From Sediminispirochaeta smaragdinae DSM 11293 (GTDB lineage Bacteria; Spirochaetota; Spirochaetia; DSM-16054; Sediminispirochaetaceae), in the NCBI RefSeq assembly GCF_000143985.1, contig NC_014364.1, positions 1,798,001-1,862,000 on the forward strand: a stretch of 64,000 nt of DNA. Direction: 5' to 3'. The translations under genes were made by a program, and so were the position numbers. Positions 52,414-59,190 of this stretch are shown one piece after another. Under the pieces are notes generated by a model. That model did not search any database, had not been told where the DNA came from, and worked only from the letters and a program-made list of their open reading frames with translations. Position 1 is the stretch's first letter. Every line of letters starts with the position of its first letter.

Positions 52414-52512
52414 GGGGCCGGAACCGTGTGTTCCGGTTGACAGCCCCGCCTCTTCCGTGAACAATGGGGCCATACTAAACAGGGAAAACCACACCGAATA
52501 AGGAATAGTTAA

Positions 52513-54147
52513 GTGATTACTGCAAGCAATATCATGCTCCGTTTCGGGGAGCGGGTCCTTTTTAAGGACGTTACTATCAAATTTACTCCGGGGAACTGCT
52601 ATGGAGTCATAGGCGCCAACGGAGCGGGAAAATCCACCTTTCTCAATATTCTTTCGGGAGAGTTGGATTCCGATGCGGGAGAAATCATTATCAGCACTGG
52701 AGAACGGCTCTCGGTGCTCAGACAGGACCATTTTGCTTTTGATGAACATACCGTGCTTGAGACCGTCATCATGGGGCATAAGGAGCTCTATTCCGTCAAA
52801 GCGGAACGGGACGCCATCTATGAGAAGAGTGATTTTACCGAGGAGGATGGTATTAGGGCGGCAGAGCTCGAGGGGCAGTTCGCCGATCTCGGCGGGTGGG
52901 AGGCAGAGGCAGAGGCCGGACAGCTTCTTTCCGGCCTTGGTATAGCGGAATCCCTACTTGAGACCAAAATGGGGGAGCTCGAACCTGGGGATAAGGTTCG
53001 AGTTCTTCTTGCCCAAGCCCTTTTCGGCAATCCCGATATTCTCCTCCTTGACGAGCCGACCAACCATCTTGATCTTGAGTCTATCAACTGGTTGGAAGAT
53101 TTTCTTCTTCGCTTTTCCAACACCGTAATCGTTGTCAGCCACGATCGCCATTTTCTCAATACCGTTTGTACCCATATTGCCGATATCGACTTTGGGAAGA
53201 TCCAGCTGTACGTCGGAAACTATGATTTCTGGTATATGTCCAGCCAGCTTGCTGCCAAACAGCGCAAGGATGAAAAGAAGAGGAGAGAGGATAAGTCTGC
53301 GGAATTGAAGGAGTTCATTCAGCGTTTTTCATCCAATGCAAGTAAGGCACGACAGGCAACCAGCAGAAAAAAACTTCTCGAAAAGCTGACCATTGACGAC
53401 ATCAAACCATCGAGCCGCCGTTTCCCCTATGTCGGTTTTAAGCCTGAGCGGGAGTGCGGAAAAAATGTCCTTGAAGTGAAGGGGCTTTCGGCCTCCTTTG
53501 AGGGAGAGAAGCTGTTCGAGAATCTCGATTTTGCCGTTAACAGAGGAGATAAGATTGCCTTTGTCGGCCCTATGCACCAGGCAAAGACCACCCTTTTCGA
53601 TATTCTCAGCGGAAAAGCAGATCCCGACGCGGGAAGCTATGATTGGGGGGTAACCATCACCCCAAGTTACTTTCCAAAGAATAATATCTCCTTTTTTGAA
53701 AATGAGATGAACCTCACCGACTGGCTCCGGCAATTTACCGAAAGCGACGATGAGGCGTGGATCAGAGGCTTTCTCGGTCGTATGCTCTTTTCGGGCGATG
53801 AGGCCATGAAATCGGTTAAGGTGCTTTCCGGAGGGGAAAAGGTGCGTTGTATGCTCAGTAAGATGATGCTCAGCGGCGCAAATGTTCTGATCTTCGATGA
53901 ACCGACCAATCACCTCGACCTCGAATCCATCACCGCCTTGAACAACGGCTTGATTGAGTTCCCCGAAGTCCTCCTTTTCACAAGCCACGACCATCAGTTC
54001 GTCCATACCATTGCCAACAGGATTATCGAATTTACTCCAAGCGGTATCATCGACAGGATGATGCCCTTCGACGACTATCTGGCCAGCGAGGATGTAAGGG
54101 CCGTCCGTGATCAGATGTACCACGAGCATCTCAGGTTGACAATCTGA
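52513..54147 (+). CDS. ABC-F ATPase, YbiT-like
   Basis: A 544-residue soluble protein with two ABC domains and no membrane part, a family that acts on ribosomes. Domain 1 has Walker A GVIGANGAGKSTFLNILSGE and Walker B ILLLDEPTNHLDLESI, but its signature reads ELEPGDKVRVLLAQALF. Domain 2 has signature VLSGGEKVRCMLSKMML and Walker B VLIFDEPTNHLDLES, but its Walker A is VGPMHQAKTTLFDILSG, lacking the usual G-x-G-K. The linker between domains is charged (KQRKDEKKRREDKSAELKEF). The start is GTG at 52513 with AGGA upstream. It follows the glycosylase on the same strand after a 99-bp gap. Confidence 0.9.
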   Translation: MITASNIMLRFGERVLFKDVTIKFTPGNCYGVIGANGAGKSTFLNILSGELDSDAGEIIISTGERLSVLRQDHFAFDEHTVLETVIMGHKELYSVKAERDAIYEKSDFTEEDGIRAAELEGQFADLGGWEAEAEAGQLLSGLGIAESLLETKMGELEPGDKVRVLLAQALFGNPDILLLDEPTNHLDLESINWLEDFLLRFSNTVIVVSHDRHFLNTVCTHIADIDFGKIQLYVGNYDFWYMSSQLAAKQRKDEKKRREDKSAELKEFIQRFSSNASKARQATSRKKLLEKLTIDDIKPSSRRFPYVGFKPERECGKNVLEVKGLSASFEGEKLFENLDFAVNRGDKIAFVGPMHQAKTTLFDILSGKADPDAGSYDWGVTITPSYFPKNNISFFENEMNLTDWLRQFTESDDEAWIRGFLGRMLFSGDEAMKSVKVLSGGEKVRCMLSKMMLSGANVLIFDEPTNHLDLESITALNNGLIEFPEVLLFTSHDHQFVHTIANRIIEFTPSGIIDRMMPFDDYLASEDVRAVRDQMYHEHLRLTI

Positions 54148-54197
54148 TTTCTTGTCTCATCCTCTGTGGTTGATTGAAAGCCCCCAGCGGCTCTGGT

Positions 54198-55457
54198 TCA
54201 AGAACCAAGTCGCCGGGCAGCTTCAAGAAGCAGGCGCCTGGCTGCGGCATCTTTCAGGCTCAAGGGCAGGTCGATCTCTTCTCCGTCTTTGAAAAAGAGG
54301 TGAAGCTGATTGGTTTCTGTCTCAAAACCGGATCCCTCTTTTGAGACATCGTTGACAGCAATCATATCGGCACTCGCCTTTTTCATCCTCGCAAGCGCAT
54401 CCTTACGAAGCTCCTCCTCGCTCACCTTATGCAGAGCCCTGAAGGCAATGAGGTAGGTTTTGGGAGAGAGTTCCTTGATCCTGTCGAGTATCTTTGGGGT
54501 CGGAGTCAGGGTGAGGTTAAGCTCCTTTCTCCCGTGGGTCGATATTTTGGTCGACGAGACCGAATCGCATTGCCAGTCGCCAACGGCTGCCGCCGCCACA
54601 TAGATATCGACATCCTTTTTGTCCAGGATCCGTTTGCTGGCAGCAAGAAGAGATTCTGATGTATCGCACCTGATAAGCTCTACGCCGGCGGGAGGCTTTA
54701 CACCGATCTTTCCCGCAAGAACCGTTACACGGGCTCCCGAAAGCATTGCCGTCCTGGCAATAGCCATTCCCATGCGTCCGGAGGCGTTGTTTGTGATCAC
54801 ACGAACAGGATCGATATATTCTACGGTTCTTCCCGCCGTGACCACGACATGCTTTCCCGAGAGCGGGGCCGAGTTCTGAAGCAAAAGAGGCAGGGCCGCG
54901 TGAAAAATGGTGTCGGGATCGGGGATCTTCGCCTTTCCCTCTTCGATTTTTGGATCAAGAACCGAGATTCCCAGTTTTCTCAGGCTTGCAATGTTTTGGA
55001 CCACCATGGGATGACGCCACATTGGCTCATGCATGGCGGGGACGATCAAAAGGGGAATACCCTGACCTATGGCGGTCGTCGCAAGGGTCGTCACCGTGGT
55101 GTCGTCTATTCCTGCGGCGATCTTGCCGATGGTATTGGCAGTAGATGGCGCGATGAGAAGGAGGTCAATCTTCTCCGGAACATCCCCTGCAAGGGCGACA
55201 TGTTCAATTTTGCCGGTGAGTTTTGTGATGGTTTCGTGACCTGTTGCCCACTCCATGAGGTCGGGATGGATGATACCGCAGGCGGCTTCGGTCATGACGG
55301 GGTAAACGTCGGCACCGTGACGCATAAGTTGTCTTGCCAGTTCCGGACTTTTCACCGCTCCGACACTTCCGCAAATACCAAGGGCAATCCTCTTGCCCGA
55401 AAGGCAATCGCTGGCAGTGCCGATGATATCCTTCGACGGATGATTATTCATGCTCAT
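54198..55457 (-). CDS. coaBC: phosphopantothenoylcysteine synthetase/decarboxylase CoaBC
   Basis: A 419-residue bifunctional enzyme that joins 4-phosphopantothenate to cysteine and decarboxylates the product to 4-phosphopantetheine. The CoaC half (1-180) has the flavin-binding GICGSVGAVKSPELARQLMR, the active His region IEHVALAGD, LLIAPSTANTIGKIA and IVPAMHEPMWRHP. Bacterial enzymes normally have PAMN where this has PAMH; I recall PAMH from archaeal ones. The CoaB half has VVTAGRTVEYIDPVRVITNN-ASGRMG and DIYVAAAAVGDW. It is last in the operon and overlaps the mfnA stop by 4 bp (ATGA), with GAGGAG upstream. Confidence 0.93.
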   Translation of the reverse strand: MSMNNHPSKDIIGTASDCLSGKRIALGICGSVGAVKSPELARQLMRHGADVYPVMTEAACGIIHPDLMEWATGHETITKLTGKIEHVALAGDVPEKIDLLLIAPSTANTIGKIAAGIDDTTVTTLATTAIGQGIPLLIVPAMHEPMWRHPMVVQNIASLRKLGISVLDPKIEEGKAKIPDPDTIFHAALPLLLQNSAPLSGKHVVVTAGRTVEYIDPVRVITNNASGRMGMAIARTAMLSGARVTVLAGKIGVKPPAGVELIRCDTSESLLAASKRILDKKDVDIYVAAAAVGDWQCDSVSSTKISTHGRKELNLTLTPTPKILDRIKELSPKTYLIAFRALHKVSEEELRKDALARMKKASADMIAVNDVSKEGSGFETETNQLHLFFKDGEEIDLPLSLKDAAARRLLLEAARRLGS

Positions 55458-56632
55458 GCTATTATCTCCTCGAGGTCATGTAAAAAGGCATCCAACATCT
55501 TTCTGCTTACATGCGGCATTACCGTGATTCTGAGAAAGCCGGGGAAGAGGCTGAGGGCCCAGCCGCGACCTCGCAGTCGGCGGGCCAGCTCGTCTGGATC
55601 GATCCTACGATGTTTTGTGGGGCTGAACCCTACTACGTTCATTTGCGGTTCGATTACGGCATCTACACCGCTCATGGAGCGTAATCGATCGTAGAGATAA
55701 CAGCTGTTTTCCATGCACGTTGCCACGGTTTCAACATAGCCTTTTCTTCCAAGACGATGTAACGTGGCCCAAATCGACGCCACCGAGGCCCCGGATCTGG
55801 TTCCCACGATGGTACGCTGTCGTGTTTTCCCTCCGGCAAGATAGCTCACTTCGGTTTCCGATGCCACCGCAGCATCGTGATTTCGAAAAACAATAGCGCC
55901 GGCCGGAATGGCACAGCGCCCCATTTTATGTGGATCAATGGTGATACTGCTAACACCCGGCAGGGAGAAATCAAAGGCTGGTGCGGTGTATCCTGCTTCG
56001 GCAAGGAAGGGCAGGACAAATCCGCCGAAGGCGGCATCAACGTGGAGAGGAAGCTTCCATGCCGTGGCCGCATCGGATATCTCGGTGATAGGGTCGACCG
56101 CCCCGAGACCTGTTGTCCCGGCAACTGCCACAAGTACCATGGTCTTATCATCTATTGCTTCGAGATATCGTTTCAGATCGACCCTGCCGTCATCCTCCAC
56201 CGGAATCTTACAAAGATCAAGGTCCATGATGTCGGCGGCCTTGTCGAACGAGAAATGGGCACTTTCGGGAAGTACCACCTTCCGTTTTTCTCTATGTTTT
56301 CGTTTGGCAGCCCAGAGGGCGATAAGGTTTGCCTCTGTTCCGCCCGTGACGATTGCGCCTTCCGCGCTCCGACTTCCCAATAGACGACCCAGCATCCCGA
56401 TTGTTTCCCGCTCCAGCTGCTGAAGCCGTGGATGCAGCCCCGGATCTCCTATATTTCGGTCGAGATAATGTTCATAGACCTTTGCACTGGTGGGGTGGGG
56501 AAGGGTACACATCGATCCGAGAATTCGCTCTCCCGAAAAAGAGAGATCACCCTCCAGTTTTCTGCCCAGCGCACCAAGTACATCGGCTTCCCCAGAGCCT
56601 TGAAGGGGAATTCCTTCTGTCGTATCTTCCAT
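55454..56632 (-). CDS. mfnA: MfnA-type PLP decarboxylase (probable aspartate 1-decarboxylase)
   Basis: A 392-residue group II PLP decarboxylase of the archaeal MfnA kind. The PLP lysine is in SSITIDPHKMGRCAIPAGAI, the cofactor-contact segments are GAIVTGGTEANLIALWAAKR and PLHVDAAFGGFVLPFLAEAG, and the N-terminal SMCTLPHPTSAKVYEHYLDR with NIGDPGLHPR is typical of MfnA. In Archaea this family decarboxylates tyrosine (methanofuran) or aspartate (beta-alanine for CoA). Between panB and coaBC, aspartate to beta-alanine is the logical role, replacing bacterial PanD. The start at 56632, with AAGG upstream, is 11 bp after the panB stop and fits the family N terminus; longer frames overlap panB. Confidence 0.9.
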   Translation of the reverse strand: MEDTTEGIPLQGSGEADVLGALGRKLEGDLSFSGERILGSMCTLPHPTSAKVYEHYLDRNIGDPGLHPRLQQLERETIGMLGRLLGSRSAEGAIVTGGTEANLIALWAAKRKHREKRKVVLPESAHFSFDKAADIMDLDLCKIPVEDDGRVDLKRYLEAIDDKTMVLVAVAGTTGLGAVDPITEISDAATAWKLPLHVDAAFGGFVLPFLAEAGYTAPAFDFSLPGVSSITIDPHKMGRCAIPAGAIVFRNHDAAVASETEVSYLAGGKTRQRTIVGTRSGASVASIWATLHRLGRKGYVETVATCMENSCYLYDRLRSMSGVDAVIEPQMNVVGFSPTKHRRIDPDELARRLRGRGWALSLFPGFLRITVMPHVSRKMLDAFLHDLEEIIA

Positions 56633-56642
56633 CGCCGCAACC

Positions 56643-57425
56643 TTAGTGATAGGTGTGAGCGGCGTCCGGGAAACTGCCGCTACGAACATCTTCCCCGTAG
56701 GAAGATACGGCCGAGCGAATTGTTGTTCTAAGATCTGCATAGGTTTTGACAAATTTAGCAAGATGCCCGCTGGTGAGTCCCAACATATCGTTTATGACAA
56801 GCACCTGGCCGCCGCATCGCGCTCCCGCCCCGATACCTATGGTGGGAATCGAGACCGCCGCGCTTATTCGTTCGGCAAGGGACTCGGGGATACATTCGAG
56901 GACAATGGAAAAAGCGCCGTGCTCTTCAAGTCTTTTTGCATCTTCTATCATGACTGCGGCGGACTCGGCATCCTTGCCCTGAACCCTGAAATTTTCCGCT
57001 GTCTGCGGAAGCAGTCCGAGATGCCCCATTACGGGAATTCCCGCAGAGCTAAGGGCCTCACAAACGACAGTATCGGCTCCTTCGAATTTTACTGCGTCCC
57101 CTCCCGCGTCCATCAGCCTCTTACCATTTTCGAGGGCCAAGGCGGCGTTCGAAAAGGAGCCGTAGGGCATATCGGCAACAACCGGCATATCCGGTGCCCC
57201 ACGGCGTACCATAGCGGTGTGGTAGGCCATGTGTTCGACCGTCACCCCTTTGGTCTCGTTTTTTCCCTGAACAACCATACCAAGGGTATCGCCGACGAGA
57301 ATCCAGTCCGCCTTCGCCTCCTGACAGATGGATGCAAAGGTTGCGTCATAGGCGGTGATCATCACGATAGGCGTTTTACTTTCCGTTACTTTATGCTTTT
57401 CTTGCCACTGCAGAATTCTATTCAT
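56643..57425 (-). CDS. panB: 3-methyl-2-oxobutanoate hydroxymethyltransferase PanB
   Basis: PanB adds a one-carbon unit from methylene-tetrahydrofolate to ketoisovalerate, giving ketopantoate. The 260-residue TIM-barrel protein has VMITAYDATFASICQEAKAD, the metal-binding VGDTLGMVVQG, TVEHMAYHTAMVRRGAPDMP, VVADMPYGSF, and the catalytic Glu region FSIVLECIPESLAERISAAV with GIGAGARCGGQVLVINDMLG. It starts with an ATG that overlaps the preceding stop by 4 bp. Confidence 0.96.
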   Translation of the reverse strand: MNRILQWQEKHKVTESKTPIVMITAYDATFASICQEAKADWILVGDTLGMVVQGKNETKGVTVEHMAYHTAMVRRGAPDMPVVADMPYGSFSNAALALENGKRLMDAGGDAVKFEGADTVVCEALSSAGIPVMGHLGLLPQTAENFRVQGKDAESAAVMIEDAKRLEEHGAFSIVLECIPESLAERISAAVSIPTIGIGAGARCGGQVLVINDMLGLTSGHLAKFVKTYADLRTTIRSAVSSYGEDVRSGSFPDAAHTYH

Positions 57426-58192
57426 GATGCATCTCCCGCAAGGGCTTTAAGTCTGGCCGAAATAAAACGCAGGGCCTCTGCAAAGGCCTTGTCATTGTCG
57501 AATCCGTCGAGAACGGTCAGACATTCGGTTTTGTTTAGTTTTTTGAGTTCGATCGCCGCCCTGGTCATTGCCGGGACCGCTCTGACGATATGATCCATAA
57601 TAGAGATCGAGGCGGTTCTGCTGGTGCGGCTCAGGGGATTCAGATCAATGGTGATAACCCGTTTACCCATCTTCACAAGGGCCTCGGTCCTGTCTCCATC
57701 CTCAAGGGGAACAAAGACAGTATCGGCAATTAAGATTCCCTCCGAATCGACCCGCTTGCGTTCGCTGCCTATCTCCGGAATTTGACCTTGGCGGGCTTCA
57801 TCGGTGCCGAGGATTTCTCTTGCCCCGGCCTTTTCCATTAGCTTTGTAATGGCCTCTATCCGCTCCCTGCTGCGGTAAAAAAGATTAATCTCCAGTTTTG
57901 CCCCGGTAGCTTCGGCAAGCTCGACCATCGCTTCGGGACAAAGAGCAGCAGCATTTCCATTTAGAGAAATGATCGGCCGCTCAGCAGTCAAAAGTGCCGC
58001 TGCCGCAGCCCTGATCGGTCCCAGCACACAGTCGGGAGTTTTTTCTCCTATCAAATAATCAAAGGCCTCTCCCCGCCCGTGGGCAATCAATCCTTCGGGG
58101 GCAAGGACCTTTGCATCGACCATATCGACAAGGTGTTCCCTCATCCGAATCGATTCATACCGGGGATGATCTTTCGGTAAAAATTCACTCAT
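57422..58192 (-). CDS. archaeal-type 4-phosphopantoate--beta-alanine ligase (phosphopantothenate synthetase)
   Basis: A 256-residue protein of the archaeal phosphopantothenate synthetase family (Pfam DUF137), which condenses 4-phosphopantoate with beta-alanine using ATP. The whole protein is of the family: PKDHPRYESIRMREHLVDMV, GLIAHGRGEAFDYLIGEKTP, PIISLNGNAAALCPEAMVEL, LEINLFYRSRERIEAITKLM, FVPLEDGDRTEALVKMGKRV and ITIDLNPLSRTSRTA. Bacteria normally use PanC on free pantoate instead. The ATG at 58192 has GGAGG upstream and overlaps the kinase stop by 8 bp; the longer frame to 58318 is not needed. It overlaps panB by 4 bp. The family is rare in Bacteria. Confidence 0.93.
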   Translation of the reverse strand: MSEFLPKDHPRYESIRMREHLVDMVDAKVLAPEGLIAHGRGEAFDYLIGEKTPDCVLGPIRAAAAALLTAERPIISLNGNAAALCPEAMVELAEATGAKLEINLFYRSRERIEAITKLMEKAGAREILGTDEARQGQIPEIGSERKRVDSEGILIADTVFVPLEDGDRTEALVKMGKRVITIDLNPLSRTSRTASISIMDHIVRAVPAMTRAAIELKKLNKTECLTVLDGFDNDKAFAEALRFISARLKALAGDAS

Positions 58193-59126
58193 GGATAACA
58201 CATCCTCCCTGTTTCGACGAGGTAGTGGTAAAAAGATACCCCTTTTCCTCGCTTCTGGAAAGAGCCTGCGCCTCTGCTTCGGCACTCTCCCTGTCGGGAA
58301 ACAAGGCAAAGGCGGCATTCCCGAACATTAGCATTGCCGTAGGCGTCCCAATTGCGTCGAAGTGATCGAAAAGCCTGCGCACTTCGGGGGTAATGAGCCC
58401 TGAACGTTCATCAAAGGCCCTACTTGCCCAGAGAAAGGCTTCGAGCGTCGGAGTGCGAAGAAGATCTTCGATCAGCTTTTCACCGGTATCGTTGATACGT
58501 CGCCTGATATCGGGATCCGAGAGGGCGGAACTTGTCGAAATTTTACGATAGACGACGAAAAGAAGGTTGAGATCGCCGGAAATGGGTATCGATACCACCT
58601 CGCCTGTTCCGGGAGCCCCCGGTTTCCTGCGAATTTCAACACCGCCACAGAATTCACCAATGACCGTTCCGAGTCCTGTCTTACACAGGACTTCGGCGCG
58701 ATGGGCCATTGTACCTGCCTCCTCTGCGGAGAGGGGAGAACCAAGGGCTCGGTTAAGAGCCAGCGCCAGGCTGAGAGCCCCTGCTCCGCTGCTTCCGAAG
58801 CCGCTGCCTTGCGGAATTTCGATCGAATGAGATATTTCTCTGATGACAACATCCTTCAAAAGGGCGGCATCTTGAAAGAGAGCGATGAGCCTCTTGCTTA
58901 CCACAAGGTCGCTACGTTCTTCGCCGTTTGAACGGTAGATTGTCTTCTCCTCGGCACTGTCGCCTCCGGACTGTGAAGCGGAGGAGAGCGTGACCGTGGT
59001 CGTTACCCCTCTTGCAATGGAAAAACCGGCCCCGATCGAGCCCTTGCTGTCTATTGAATCCTCATCGTCCCGTATGGAAAAGAGTCCCGTTATATGTCCT
59101 GGGGAAAAAGCCTTTGCAGTAATCAT
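58185..59126 (-). CDS. archaeal-type pantoate kinase (GHMP kinase)
   Basis: A 313-residue GHMP-superfamily kinase of the archaeal pantoate kinase type, making 4-phosphopantoate. The N terminus AKAFSPGHITGLFSIRDDED and GSIGAGFSIARGV, the ATP-binding motif IPQGSGFGSSGAGALSLALA (P-x-G-x-G-S-S) and the C-terminal GTPTAMLMFGNAAFALFP all fit that family. Other GHMP kinases (homoserine, mevalonate) were considered, but direct coupling to the synthetase gene settles the assignment. It is the first gene of the five-gene CoA operon. No clear ribosome binding site is seen before the ATG. Confidence 0.92.
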   Translation of the reverse strand: MITAKAFSPGHITGLFSIRDDEDSIDSKGSIGAGFSIARGVTTTVTLSSASQSGGDSAEEKTIYRSNGEERSDLVVSKRLIALFQDAALLKDVVIREISHSIEIPQGSGFGSSGAGALSLALALNRALGSPLSAEEAGTMAHRAEVLCKTGLGTVIGEFCGGVEIRRKPGAPGTGEVVSIPISGDLNLLFVVYRKISTSSALSDPDIRRRINDTGEKLIEDLLRTPTLEAFLWASRAFDERSGLITPEVRRLFDHFDAIGTPTAMLMFGNAAFALFPDRESAEAEAQALSRSEEKGYLFTTTSSKQGGCVIHE

Positions 59127-59136
59127 AACCGGATCA

Positions 59137-59166
59137 ACGATACTTCAGCAGGAGGGAAAAAGTCAA
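59137..59166 (-). promoter_or_regulatory. possible promoter of the CoA operon
   Basis: On the minus strand TTGACT (59166-59161) and TATCGT (59142-59137) are 18 bp apart. The predicted start would be only a few bases before the pantoate kinase ATG, implying a nearly leaderless message, which agrees with the missing ribosome binding site. The -10 box is weak. Confidence 0.35.
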
Positions 59167-59190
59167 TCGACAATCGATCGATACTGTGAT

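Noticed and set aside
54148-54197. Terminator between the ABC-F gene and coaBC
   Set aside because: Only a 4-5 bp stem with no T tract on either strand.
59164-59183. AATCGA/ATCGAT repeats between the CoA operon and the propeller gene as an operator
   Set aside because: Short, imperfect and overlapping; not enough to propose a regulator.
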